From NCBI RefSeq assembly GCF_020594515.1, contig NZ_JAJCTH010000013.1, positions 1-64,000 of the forward strand: a stretch of DNA of 64,000 nucleotides, given 5' to 3'. Positions within the stretch are counted from its first letter, which is position 1; each line of letters starts with the position of its first letter. The stretch comes from Rhodoferax sp. U2-2l. Lineage in GTDB: Bacteria > Pseudomonadota > Gammaproteobacteria > Burkholderiales > Burkholderiaceae_C. Both the position numbers and the translations under genes were made by a program. Positions 1-8,563 of the stretch are shown piece by piece. The notes beneath the pieces were generated by a model. That model did no database searches. It had not been told where the DNA came from and saw only the letters and a program-made list of their open reading frames with translations.

Positions 1-385
1 CGGGCAATATGCACCATTGCTACACCGGTCTTTGCCTGTGCCACGCTCCACCTTGCCACATTTGCAACGCCCGCGCCACGTGTTTCTTCGGAACGATTTG
101 CGGCGCAGGCGGGCCGATTACTTCGCTTACCAGGCCATCGCGGCCGAGGCGGGTTGCAGCCCGGCGCAGCTGGCGTTGGCCTGGCTGCTGCAGCGGGGTG
201 GCCACATCATCCCGATCCCCGGCACGACATCGGTTGAACACCTGCATGACAACCTGGGTGCGGATGCTGTTACCCTGAATGCGTCCACCCTGCAACAGCT
301 CGACGACTTGATCAATCCACGCACCGTCCACGGTGGCCGCTACAACGCGCAAGCGCAGGCGGACGTGGACACCGAGGAGTTGTAG
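1..385 (+). CDS. Aldo/keto reductase, C-terminal part (cut by window edge, possible frameshift)
   Basis: The last 80 or so codons encode the C-terminal end of an NADPH-dependent aldo/keto reductase. The conserved LALAWLLQRG helix is followed by the PIPGTT cofactor-binding loop and the EHLHDNLGA helix. The gene starts before the window. Upstream of about position 115 this frame stops looking like the family, whereas the neighbouring frame reads PRVSSERFAAQA, which resembles the segment expected just before (PRF...F..N in relatives). A single-base frameshift around 105-118 would join the two. The substrate cannot be told. The family call is secure for the C-terminus; whether the gene is intact is not. 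Confidence 0.72.
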   Translation, partial: GQYAPLLHRSLPVPRSTLPHLQRPRHVFLRNDLRRRRADYFAYQAIAAEAGCSPAQLALAWLLQRGGHIIPIPGTTSVEHLHDNLGADAVTLNASTLQQLDDLINPRTVHGGRYNAQAQADVDTEEL

Positions 386-463
386 CCCGGCTCAGATCAG
401 TTTGACGTCAGCATCTGCGCTGGAAATATGTCAGCAGGACCGCCGGTAGAGATCAAAAAAATA

Positions 464-498
464 GCGCCTCAAGCCCGTTTTATTTGGGCTTGAGGCGC
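464..498 (-). terminator. Rho-independent terminator of rpoD (possibly bidirectional)
   Basis: A perfect 13-bp stem (464-476 pairs with 486-498) with a 9-base loop. Read on the minus strand it is followed by a run of T (complement of 453-463), so it should end rpoD transcription. On the plus strand it is followed by TTTT and could also stop the aldo/keto reductase message. Confidence 0.85.
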
Positions 499-525
499 TT
501 TTCCTATGTAATCGCTGGTGAGTGT

Positions 526-2838
526 TTACAGGTTGTCGGTGAAGCTGCGCAGCTTGTCCGAGCGGCTGGGGTGTTTGAGTTTGCGCAGCGCCTTGGCTTC
601 AATCTGGCGGATGCGTTCACGGGTCACGTCAAACTGCTTGCCGACTTCTTCAAGGGTGTGGTCGTTGGTCATTTCGATACCAAAACGCATACGCAGCACC
701 TTGGCTTCGCGCGGTGTCAGGCTGTCGAGGATGTCTTTCACCACATCGCGCAGGCCGGCCTGCATGGCGGCTTCCATCGGGGCGGTGTTGGCACCGTCTT
801 CGATGAAGTCACCCAGGTGGCTGTCGTCATCGTCACCAATCGGTGTTTCCATGGAAATCGGCTCTTTGGCGATTTTCATGATCTTGCGGATCTTGTCCTC
901 GGGGATTTCCATGCGCTCGGCCAGCACCGACGCGTCGGGCTCGTAACCAAACTCCTGCAGATGCTGGCGGCTGATGCGGTTCATCTTGTTGATGGTTTCG
1001 ATCATGTGCACCGGAATCCGGATGGTGCGCGCCTGGTCTGCAATGCTGCGGGTGATGGCCTGGCGAATCCACCAAGTGGCGTAGGTCGAGAACTTGTAGC
1101 CGCGGCGGTATTCGAACTTATCCACCGCCTTCATCAAGCCGATGTTGCCTTCTTGGATCAGGTCGAGGAACTGCAGGCCACGGTTGGTGTATTTCTTGGC
1201 AATCGAAATCACCAGGCGCAAGTTGGCCTCGATCATCTCTTTTTTGGCCGCACGAGAGGCGTATTCACCCTCGTTCATGCGTTTGTTGATGTCCTTGAGC
1301 TGGTCCAGCGGCACCACGACCTTGGCCTGCAGATCGATCAGGCGTTGTTGCAACTCCTGCACCGGCGGGATGTTGCGGCCCATGGTGGCGCTCCAGGGTT
1401 TGCCAGCGGCGGCCTGCTTTTCGATCCATTTCAGGTCGAGCAGGTGGCTGGGCACCTTGTTGTGGTGCTTGTCACGGCCGCTGAATTCGGCAATGAACTG
1501 GGCCTGCGGGTAACCACATTTGTCGACGATGATGCGGCGCAGTTCGCGCTCTTTCTTGCGCACGTCATCGACTTGGCCGCGCACCATGTCGCAGAGTTTT
1601 TCAATGGTCTTGGCGGTGAAGCGGATCGACATCAGCTCGTCAGACAAGGCGCGCTGGGTTTTTTGGTAATTGGCGCTGCCGTATCCTTCTTTGTCGTAGA
1701 TCACGTGGATCTGCTCGAAGTGGGCGCGCATCCGGTCGAAGCGGCTCATAGCTTCTTTTTTCAGCTCTTCGAGCTTTTTGGTCAACGCCTTGGAGCCACC
1801 TTTGCCGTCGTCGTCGTCGTCGGCGTCGAATTCGTCAAAATCTTCTTCGGCCACATAGTCGTCGGCCTCGTTCGGGTTGGTGAAACCGTCGACGATGGTG
1901 GTGATGACCACCTTGTCACTGCGGATGTCTTCACCCAGTTGCAAGATCACGTCGATGGTGGCGGGGGAGGCGGAAATCGCCTCCATCATCGCCATCAGAC
2001 CACCTTCGATGCGTTTGGCGATTTCGATTTCGCCTTCGCGGGTCAGCAATTCGACCGTGCCCATTTCGCGCATGTACATGCGCACCGGGTCGGTGGTTCG
2101 GCCAAATTCGCTGTCCACCGTGCTCAAGGCGGCTTCGGCTTCTTCCTCTGCTTCTTCTTCGGTGGCGGCGGTGGGGCCGTTCTGGTTCAAGAGCAGGGTT
2201 TCGGCATCAGGGGTGTGTTCGTAAACAGCGACACCCATGTCGTTGAGCATCGAAATCACTACTTCGAGCGTTTCGGCATCAACCAGCTTGTCGGGCAAGT
2301 GGTCGGAGATTTCGCCGTGGGTCAAATAACCACGGGTTTTGCCGAGTTTGATCAGGGCTTTGAGGCGCAGCCGGCGTTTGGCCAGGTCTTCCTCGGACAG
2401 CACGGTCTCGTCCAGGCCAAACTCTTTCATCAAGGCACGTTCTTTGGCCTTGCTGATTTTCATGCGCAGTGGTTTGACCTTTTCGGTGGTCTCGGTTGCC
2501 TCGGTGGCTTCGGCCACGGGTTCACCCGCCAGATCGTCCTCGATGTCGGACATGTCCAGGTCATCGACATCGCCCGCTTCTTTGCCGGCCTTGGGCTTGC
2601 GCCCGCGTTTGGCGCCGGTACCAGCGTCTGCGGACTTCTTGACCGTTTTTGCGGCCCTTTTCTTCACAACAGGCTCAGCAACGGCTTCGACCTGGACTTC
2701 TTCAACAGCGGCTTTGACTTTGGATTTGGATGCGGGCACGAGGGGCACTTTCGGTTCAGTAGGTTTGCTGGCTGTTTTTTTGACAGCGCTGGTCTTGGCT
2801 GCGGGGGCGGCGGAAGTCTTTGACTTGGAAGCAGGCAT
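526..2838 (-). CDS. rpoD: RNA polymerase primary sigma factor RpoD (sigma-70)
   Basis: 770 residues, the long betaproteobacterial form. A Lys/Ala/Pro-rich low-complexity N-terminus (about 1-140) precedes region 1.1 (about 160-215) and region 1.2. A non-conserved insert follows with an Asp-rich patch. Region 2 lies near 535-605 and shows the core-binding and -10-recognition text [19 protein letters not shown] and [12 protein letters not shown]. Region 4 at the C-terminus carries the helix-turn-helix [17 protein letters not shown]. It directs core polymerase to housekeeping promoters. It follows dnaG on the same strand with a 259-base gap, so the two may be co-transcribed, and rpoD probably also has its own promoter. 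The start ATG is followed directly by MPASKSK. Confidence 0.98.
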   Translation of the reverse strand: MPASKSKTSAAPAAKTSAVKKTASKPTEPKVPLVPASKSKVKAAVEEVQVEAVAEPVVKKRAAKTVKKSADAGTGAKRGRKPKAGKEAGDVDDLDMSDIEDDLAGEPVAEATEATETTEKVKPLRMKISKAKERALMKEFGLDETVLSEEDLAKRRLRLKALIKLGKTRGYLTHGEISDHLPDKLVDAETLEVVISMLNDMGVAVYEHTPDAETLLLNQNGPTAATEEEAEEEAEAALSTVDSEFGRTTDPVRMYMREMGTVELLTREGEIEIAKRIEGGLMAMMEAISASPATIDVILQLGEDIRSDKVVITTIVDGFTNPNEADDYVAEEDFDEFDADDDDDGKGGSKALTKKLEELKKEAMSRFDRMRAHFEQIHVIYDKEGYGSANYQKTQRALSDELMSIRFTAKTIEKLCDMVRGQVDDVRKKERELRRIIVDKCGYPQAQFIAEFSGRDKHHNKVPSHLLDLKWIEKQAAAGKPWSATMGRNIPPVQELQQRLIDLQAKVVVPLDQLKDINKRMNEGEYASRAAKKEMIEANLRLVISIAKKYTNRGLQFLDLIQEGNIGLMKAVDKFEYRRGYKFSTYATWWIRQAITRSIADQARTIRIPVHMIETINKMNRISRQHLQEFGYEPDASVLAERMEIPEDKIRKIMKIAKEPISMETPIGDDDDSHLGDFIEDGANTAPMEAAMQAGLRDVVKDILDSLTPREAKVLRMRFGIEMTNDHTLEEVGKQFDVTRERIRQIEAKALRKLKHPSRSDKLRSFTDNL

Positions 2839-3057
2839 GTATGAACCTCAAAACGACGACAAACGAAGCATGTGGAGCGCTGCGGGCAGACCAGCGTTTT
2901 GGAAAAACATCGCAAAAACGGGCAGGGTCCGGCAAGACGGGTGGGCGAACATTTGGTGTGCAGTCCTTGCGGCAAGGTGGCCGGATGCGCTCAAATGCAT
3001 CGTGTTGGCCGGGTCCGGAGGTGCTGCTGTCGCGCTTGCCTGGGCGAAAAATAGCGG

Positions 3058-3063
3058 ATTATA
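3058..3063 (-). promoter_or_regulatory. Candidate -10 box for rpoD
   Basis: A perfect TATAAT on the minus strand in the dnaG-rpoD gap, about 220 bases before the rpoD ATG. No good -35 hexamer is visible 16-18 bases upstream. The call therefore rests on the -10 match and its position. Confidence 0.4.
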
Positions 3064-3097
3064 CCTTTTTTGCGAGCTTGAGCGTCCCAGATGGTGC

Positions 3098-4963
3098 CTA
3101 GGTTGCGGGTTTCAAGGCCTTGCGACGGTCCTGCAGTTCACGGTAGCGCTGCAGCGCTGAGGGGTCGGATTTGGCCTCTTCCAGCGCCTGGGTTTCTGCC
3201 GCCATGAGCTGGTCGATCAGCATCAGGTTGAGCAGGCGGCGCAGCTCGCTGGCGGCTTCGGCCGCATCCTCATCCACGCCCAGCTCGTGGCTGCTCATCA
3301 GTTTGGTGGCAAAGGCTTCACTCTCGTGACCTTGTAGGCCCTCGCGCAGCGCCACCCAGGGTTGGGGGCCGTGTTCATGGAACTGCGCTTCCAACCAGGC
3401 GAACAGCGGCCCGTAAGGCGCTTCCAGGCCACACAGCAAACCATGGTCTTCGACCGACAGGGCCTCCAGTGCAGCCATGTTGTCGAGCAGGATACGTGCG
3501 GCATGGTCGGCCCGGCTGGCCGGCAGGCGGCTGTTGCTGGGGGTGGGGCGAGGGCTGTTTTTGGATTTATAAGATTTTGGGCTGTAGCCATCGTTTTTGT
3601 TGCGGTAGTCACTATCACTTTGATAGTTCTCCTTGCGCACCCGTTTGGGCTTGGCCTGCGTCGGGTACCAGACCTCGGTCAGCTCCCGGCTGGAGAGTTG
3701 CACCAGATCGGCGATCTCTGACAGCAGTTGTTGTTTCAGGGCACCAGCGGGCAACAACTCCCACAGTGGTTTGGCGTTGCTCGACAGATGCGAGCGGCCC
3801 TCGGCGGTGTGCAGGTCGCAGCCATCACGCGCGGCGTCGAGCAAAAAACGGCTCAGCGGCACCGCTTCGCTGACATAACGCGCAAAGGCCTCCTTGCCGT
3901 GGGCGCGGATAAAACTGTCGGGGTCGTGCTCGGGGGGCAAAAACAGGAACTTGACACTGCGCACATCGGTCGCCAGTGGCAGGGCCGCGTCCAGCGCCTT
4001 GCGTGCGGCGCGGCGGCCCGCGCTGTCGCCGTCAAAACTGAATACCACCGACTCGGTGAAACGAAACAGTTTGTGCACATGCTCGGGCGTGCAGGCGGTG
4101 CCCAGTGTCGCCACCGCGTTGGGAAAACCGAGCTGCGCCAGCGCCACCACGTCCATGTAACCCTCTGTGACCAAGGCGTAGCCGTGTTCCCGTAAGGCGG
4201 CGCGGGCTTCAAACAGGCCATAGAGTTCGCGGCCTTTGCTGAACACCGGGGTTTCCGGGGAGTTCAGGTACTTAGGTTTGTCGTCACCCAGCACCCGCCC
4301 GCCAAATCCGATGCATTCCCCTTTGATGTTGCGGATCGGGAACATGACCCGGTCGCGAAAGCGGTCGTAGCGTTTGGCTTCAGCGCCGTCTTCCTCGTTG
4401 AGGATGACCAGGCCACTTTCCACCAACAGCGGGTCGTCGTAGCTCGGGAACACGCTGGCCAAGCTGCGCCAGCCCTCAGGGGCATACCCCAGGCCAAACT
4501 GTTTGGCCACGGTGCCCGACAGGCCGCGGCCCTTGAAATAACTCACTGCACGGGGTGATGCTTTCAGGTGTTTTTGATAAGCCTTGCAGGCTTTTTCGAG
4601 CACATCGTTCAAGGTGTGCTGTTTTTGCCGTTGTTCGGCGGCGCGGGCGCGGTCTTGGGGGCTGGCGTCGTCTTCGGGCACCTGCATGCCAAATTGCTGG
4701 GCCAGGTCCTGCACGGCTTCCACAAAACTCATGCCCGCGTGCTCCATCAGAAAACCGATGGCGTTGCCGGTTTTGCCGCAGCCAAAGCAGTGGTAGAACT
4801 GCTTGGTTGGGCTGACTGAGAAAGACGGTGATTTTTCGCTGTGAAACGGGCACAGCCCCATGAAATTGGCGCCACCCTTTTTGAGAGGCACATAACGGCC
4901 GACGATTTCCACCACGTCGGCGCGGGCCAGCAGTTCCTGGACAAAGGTTTGCGGGATGGACAT
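3098..4963 (-). CDS. dnaG: DNA primase DnaG
   Basis: 621 residues. It synthesises RNA primers at the replication fork. The N-terminal CHC2 zinc finger is complete (Cys38, His41, Cys59, Cys62). The RNA-polymerase/TOPRIM core follows with the acidic motifs LVTEGYMDVVALAQLG and FSFDGDSAGRRAA. A Lys/Ser/Pro-rich linker near residues 440-480 leads to the C-terminal DnaB-helicase-binding region. The gene precedes rpoD as in the classic macromolecular-synthesis operon, but rpsU is not in front of it. The gene upstream is an SDR, separated by a repeat-bearing spacer. Confidence 0.97.
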   Translation of the reverse strand: MSIPQTFVQELLARADVVEIVGRYVPLKKGGANFMGLCPFHSEKSPSFSVSPTKQFYHCFGCGKTGNAIGFLMEHAGMSFVEAVQDLAQQFGMQVPEDDASPQDRARAAEQRQKQHTLNDVLEKACKAYQKHLKASPRAVSYFKGRGLSGTVAKQFGLGYAPEGWRSLASVFPSYDDPLLVESGLVILNEEDGAEAKRYDRFRDRVMFPIRNIKGECIGFGGRVLGDDKPKYLNSPETPVFSKGRELYGLFEARAALREHGYALVTEGYMDVVALAQLGFPNAVATLGTACTPEHVHKLFRFTESVVFSFDGDSAGRRAARKALDAALPLATDVRSVKFLFLPPEHDPDSFIRAHGKEAFARYVSEAVPLSRFLLDAARDGCDLHTAEGRSHLSSNAKPLWELLPAGALKQQLLSEIADLVQLSSRELTEVWYPTQAKPKRVRKENYQSDSDYRNKNDGYSPKSYKSKNSPRPTPSNSRLPASRADHAARILLDNMAALEALSVEDHGLLCGLEAPYGPLFAWLEAQFHEHGPQPWVALREGLQGHESEAFATKLMSSHELGVDEDAAEAASELRRLLNLMLIDQLMAAETQALEEAKSDPSALQRYRELQDRRKALKPAT

Positions 4964-5071
4964 GGCGGGATTGTAGGAAGCGCAGCCTCATGCTCCAGAC
5001 CTTCCGGCGGCAAAGACGCCGTCGCCGTTTGCACGACCCCCGACAGGGCGCTTAACGTGAAAATCCTTGGC

Positions 5072-5141
5072 TGTCATCCCCGCCCTGGTCCGGGACCCAT
5101 GAACCCCGTGCCATGGATTGCGGGTCAAGCCCGCAATGACG
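5072..5141. repeat. Palindromic intergenic repeat, copy 1
   Basis: The spacer between dnaG and the SDR gene holds GTCATCCCCGCC..GTCCGGGACCCATG, a short middle, then ATGGATTGCGGGTCAAGCCCGCAATGAC. The design is the same as the element at 60361-60430: two GC-rich hairpins bounded by GTCAT and ATGAC, with a central CCATG/CATGG. It resembles the dispersed palindromes common in proteobacterial spacers. No function is assigned. Confidence 0.55.
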
Positions 5142-5182
5142 GCCATTTTCCATGTGCAGGGGTGACTATTCAGCCATGGCAG

Positions 5183-5941
5183 TTAACGCGGTGCCAGACG
5201 AATGGCGCCATCCAGACGAATCACCTCGCCGTTGAGCATGTCGTTCTCAAAGATGTGAATGGCCAGCTTGGCGTAATCCTGCGGGGTGCCCAGGCGCGAG
5301 GGGAAGGGCACATTGGCCGCCAGCGCGTCTTGCACCTCTTGCGGCATGCCAAACAACATCGGTGTGCCAAAAATGCCGGGCGCAATGGTCATGTTGCGGA
5401 TGCCATTGCGCGCCAGGTCGCGGGCAATCGGCAGCGTCATGCCCACAATGCCGCCTTTGGAGGCACTGTAGGCGGCTTGTCCCATCTGGCCGTCATACGC
5501 GGCCACCGAGGCGGTGGAGATCAGTACACCGCGCTCGCCGGTCGCTTCGGGCTCGTTCTTGGCCATGGCATCGGCACACAGGCGGATCATGTTGAAACTG
5601 CCGATCAGGTTCACGGTGATGCATTTCTGAAAGCTGGCCAACACGTGCGGACCATTTTTGCCGACGGTTTTCTCGGCCGGGGCAATGCCAGCACAATTCA
5701 CCAGGCCCATCAGTTTGCCCATGGCGACCGCTGTCGCGACCACCGCCTGCGCATCGGCTTCGTTGCTGACATCGCATTTCACAAAAGCGCCGCCGATGTC
5801 CCGGGCGACGGCTTCGCCTTTGTCAACCTGCATGTCGGCCACCACCACGCGCCCCCCTTTGGCGGCGAGCATGCGGGCCGTGCCTTCGCCCAAGCCCGAC
5901 GCGGCGCCGGTCACGATGAATACCTTGCCTTGAATCTCCAT
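5183..5941 (-). CDS. SDR-family dehydrogenase, 3-hydroxyacyl-CoA dehydrogenase type II-like
   Basis: 252 residues from the ATG at 5941, which has GGAG six bases upstream; an in-frame ATG at 5983 would overlap a palindrome. Classical SDR layout: TGAASGLG Rossmann loop at residues 11-18, NCAG strand motif, catalytic Ser in [12 protein letters not shown] and YSASKGG. The extended sequence, especially the [10 protein letters not shown] and [19 protein letters not shown] parts, resembles HSD10-type 3-hydroxyacyl-CoA dehydrogenases that act in fatty-acid and isoleucine breakdown. The substrate is inferred, not shown. A TTGACG/CGTCAA inverted repeat sits just upstream and may control it. Confidence 0.85.
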   Translation of the reverse strand: MEIQGKVFIVTGAASGLGEGTARMLAAKGGRVVVADMQVDKGEAVARDIGGAFVKCDVSNEADAQAVVATAVAMGKLMGLVNCAGIAPAEKTVGKNGPHVLASFQKCITVNLIGSFNMIRLCADAMAKNEPEATGERGVLISTASVAAYDGQMGQAAYSASKGGIVGMTLPIARDLARNGIRNMTIAPGIFGTPMLFGMPQEVQDALAANVPFPSRLGTPQDYAKLAIHIFENDMLNGEVIRLDGAIRLAPR

Positions 5942-5967
5942 GAGTTTCTCCAAAAGAGTGATTGACG

Positions 5968-5983
5968 TTGACGTAAGCGTCAA
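5968..5983. promoter_or_regulatory. Candidate operator TTGACGTAAGCGTCAA
   Basis: A 16-base inverted repeat with perfect 6-base arms (TTGACG and CGTCAA) around TAAG, located 27-42 bases before the SDR start codon. A further TTGACG lies at 5963-5968. From memory, this resembles the reconstructed sites of the MerR-family regulator LiuR, which controls branched-chain amino-acid catabolism in proteobacteria. That would fit the likely role of the gene, but no regulator gene lies in the window. Confidence 0.4.
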
Positions 5984-6073
5984 TTATCGAACACCTCAAT
6001 CATGAAAATTATTCGGTCCGGATGCTGTTGGGCCAAATATTGACGCTATACTTGCGTTTTTCCTGAATTCCTC

Positions 6074-6150
6074 AGGCGCGTAGCTCAGCTGGTTAGAGCA
6101 CCACCTTGACATGGTGGGGGTCGTTGGTTCGAGTCCAATCGCGCCTACCA
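6074..6150 (+). tRNA. tRNA-Val (GAC)
   Basis: 77 bases including encoded CCA. The acceptor stem AGGCGCG pairs with CGCGCCT. The D arm is GCTCAGCTGGTTAGAGC. The anticodon stem CCACC/GGTGG has the loop TTGACAT, giving anticodon GAC. The T arm contains GGTTCGAGTCC. All cloverleaf elements are present. A possible promoter -10 (TATACT at 6047-6052) lies 22 bases upstream. Confidence 0.97.
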
Positions 6151-6379
6151 AGGTTTTCTGAATATGACCAGATTCAGAACTCAAAACCTGGTAATCAAAA
6201 TAGTCGTCTTCGTCTGAGGTGTTTGTTGCTTTGCATAATGGTGCGGCGCCTGACAAATCGGAAACAAATGTCGGCTAACGCAGGGGTAGACCCCGACAAC
6301 TCAGCCGGTGGTCAGGCCCCACAATCCACAGCAGCCCGCAGTGATTAAATCGTGCTCAAGATGAGCCTCAGGATGACAT

Positions 6380-6919
6380 ATGACTAACGCCACTCCAGCA
6401 CCGGCGCGGGGCCCGCAGCGCATCATCAAGAAATATCCCAACCGACGGCTTTACGACACCAACACCTCCAGCTACATCACGCTGTCGGAGGTAAAAGCGC
6501 TGGTCATGAAGCGTGAGCCGTTTGAGGTGCTGGATGTCAAAACCGGTGAAAACATCACGCGCAGCATTCTGTTGCAGATCATTCTGGAAGAAGAAGCCAG
6601 TGGTTCACCGATGTTCACCGCGCCCGTTTTGGAGAGTTTGATTCGCTTTTATGGCCACTCCATGCAGAGCATGCTGGGGGGCTATCTCGAAAAAAACATT
6701 CAGTCGCTGATTGATGTTCAAACCCGATTTGCCGAACAGTCCAAGGGGTTCACCCCTGAAATGTGGACGCAGTATTTGGCCATGCAACCCCCTGTGCTGC
6801 AAGCCATGATGGGTGGAAGCCTGGAGCAGTCCAAAACGATGCTGGCGCAGATGCAGGAACAAATGCAAAAACAGACAGGGCAGTTATTGGGTGCATTTGG
6901 CATCAAGAGCTCCTCCTGA
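6380..6919 (+). CDS. phaR: Polyhydroxyalkanoate synthesis repressor PhaR
   Basis: 179 residues. The N-terminal PHB/PHA accumulation regulator domain is unmistakable: RIIKKYPNRRLYDTNTSSYI and then VLDVKTGENITRSILLQI. The second PHB_acc region follows with LIRFYGHSMQSMLGGYLEK. The C-terminus is Gln/Met-rich and probably coiled-coil. In this family the protein represses phasin genes and binds PHA granules directly, so repression is relieved when polymer accumulates. No phaC or phaP gene is in the window. The ATG overlaps a CATATG. The gene ends 18 bases before rimO. Confidence 0.95.
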   Translation: MTNATPAPARGPQRIIKKYPNRRLYDTNTSSYITLSEVKALVMKREPFEVLDVKTGENITRSILLQIILEEEASGSPMFTAPVLESLIRFYGHSMQSMLGGYLEKNIQSLIDVQTRFAEQSKGFTPEMWTQYLAMQPPVLQAMMGGSLEQSKTMLAQMQEQMQKQTGQLLGAFGIKSSS

Positions 6920-6937
6920 AAATTCACCAAACAGTGC

Positions 6938-8332
6938 ATGAATAATGTGACTTCGCAAGGGGCGCCAGCGCCCAAGGTTGGTTTTGTCAGTCTGGGCTGC
7001 GCCAAGGCATTGACGGATTCCGAGTTGATCCTGACGCAACTCAGCGCCGAGGGTTATCAAACCGTCAAAACCTTTCAGGGTGCCGACCTGGTGATCGTCA
7101 ACACCTGTGGCTTCATCGATGACGCTGTCAAGGAAAGCCTGGACACCATTGGTGAAGCTTTAGCTGACAACGGCAAGGTGATCGTCACGGGGTGCCTGGG
7201 CGCCAAGGCCGACGATGCCGGTGGCAATCTGGTGCGCCAGATGCACCCCAGCGTGCTGGCCGTCACCGGCCCGCAAGCCACGCAAGAGGTGATGGACGCG
7301 GTGCACGCCCACTTGCCTAAACCGCACGATCCGTTTCTGGACCTGGTGCCCAACGCTTTTGGCAGCGCGGGTGTCAAGCTGACACCCCGGCACTACGCCT
7401 ACATCAAGATCAGCGAAGGTTGCAACCACCGCTGCACGTTCTGCATCATTCCTTCCATGCGCGGTGATCTGGTGTCACGGCCGGTTGGTGATGTGCTCAA
7501 AGAGGCGCAGGCGTTGTTTGAAGGCGGTGTGAAAGAGTTGCTGGTGATCAGCCAGGACACTTCGGCCTATGGCGTGGATGTGAAATACCGCACTGGTTTC
7601 TGGAGCGGCAAGCCGATCAAAACCCGCTTGCTGGAACTGGTGCAGGCGTTGGGTGAGATGGCGCAAAGTTATGGCGCCTGGGTGCGCTTGCACTATGTGT
7701 ACCCCTATCCAAGTGTGGACGACATCCTGCCGCTGATGGCTTCTGGCCTGGTGTTGCCGTATCTGGACGTGCCGTTTCAGCACAGCCACCCGGACGTGCT
7801 CAAACGCATGAAACGCCCCGCCAGCGGCGAGAAAAATCTGGAACGCATCCAGCGCTGGCGCGAGGCTTGCCCCGAGATCGTCATCCGCAGCACCTTCATT
7901 GCCGGTTTCCCCGGGGAAACCGAGGACGAATTTGCGCACCTGCTGGATTTCATGCGTGAAGCCCAGATTGATCGGGCCGGTTGTTTTGCCTACAGCCCAG
8001 TCAAGGGCGCGGCGGCCAATGAATTGCCGGGCATGTTGCCCGAGGCCGTGCGCGAAGAACGTCGTGCAGCTTTTATGGCGGTGGCTGAAGCCGTGTCCGC
8101 TGCCAAACTGCAACAGCGCGTGGGTGCCACGATGCAGATTTTGGTGGACCATGCGCCGGGGCTGGGCAAAAAAGGTGGCTTGGGCCGCTCGTACGCCGAC
8201 GCGCCCGAAATTGACGGCACCGTGAAACTGCTGCCACCCGAAAAAATCAGCAAGACGCTCAAAGTGGGTGAGTTCACCCGGGCCCGCATTGTGGGTGCGC
8301 AAGGCCACGATCTGCTGGCGCAGCCCATTTGA
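6938..8332 (+). CDS. rimO: Ribosomal protein uS12 methylthiotransferase RimO
   Basis: 464 residues. A radical-SAM methylthiotransferase that modifies the conserved aspartate of ribosomal protein S12. The N-terminal UPF0004 domain has its three cluster cysteines in [16 protein letters not shown] and TGCLG. The radical-SAM CxxxCxxC motif is in [18 protein letters not shown]-like C-terminus ends at residue 464. [16 protein letters not shown] separates it from the tRNA-modifying paralogue MiaB. The gene follows phaR closely and ends before a hairpin terminator. Confidence 0.96.
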   Translation: MNNVTSQGAPAPKVGFVSLGCAKALTDSELILTQLSAEGYQTVKTFQGADLVIVNTCGFIDDAVKESLDTIGEALADNGKVIVTGCLGAKADDAGGNLVRQMHPSVLAVTGPQATQEVMDAVHAHLPKPHDPFLDLVPNAFGSAGVKLTPRHYAYIKISEGCNHRCTFCIIPSMRGDLVSRPVGDVLKEAQALFEGGVKELLVISQDTSAYGVDVKYRTGFWSGKPIKTRLLELVQALGEMAQSYGAWVRLHYVYPYPSVDDILPLMASGLVLPYLDVPFQHSHPDVLKRMKRPASGEKNLERIQRWREACPEIVIRSTFIAGFPGETEDEFAHLLDFMREAQIDRAGCFAYSPVKGAAANELPGMLPEAVREERRAAFMAVAEAVSAAKLQQRVGATMQILVDHAPGLGKKGGLGRSYADAPEIDGTVKLLPPEKISKTLKVGEFTRARIVGAQGHDLLAQPI

Positions 8333-8370
8333 TGCCTATTTCTGGCATTTTCTACAACGACAACAAAAAA

Positions 8371-8390
8371 GCCGCTGGTTTAACAGCGGC
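8371..8390. terminator. Hairpin terminator between rimO and tRNA-Leu
   Basis: The stem GCCGCTG (8371-8377) pairs with CAGCGGC (8384-8390) around a 6-base loop. It has an A-run on its left and TTT on its right, so it can serve both rimO (plus) and the converging tRNA-Leu (minus). Confidence 0.75.
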
Positions 8391-8447
8391 TTTCAGTTCA
8401 AAGCATCTGGTTAGTGTCATCGAAACCAACCAGATTTCATTTATATT

Positions 8448-8532
<85 letters not shown>

Positions 8533-8563
8533 ATTTCAGGAAAGAGAGAAGTATATCAAAAAT

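Noticed and set aside
484..2823. Long plus-strand open frame of 779 codons opposite rpoD
   Set aside because: It is a mirror of the GC-rich rpoD codons, rich in Phe/His/Gly repeats with no family signature, and rpoD is certain on the other strand.
5996..6256. Minus-strand open frame of 86 codons across tRNA-Val
   Set aside because: It reads through the complement of the tRNA gene (GAIGLEPTTPTMSRWCSNQLSYAPEE is the translated tRNA antisense); a frequent false gene call.
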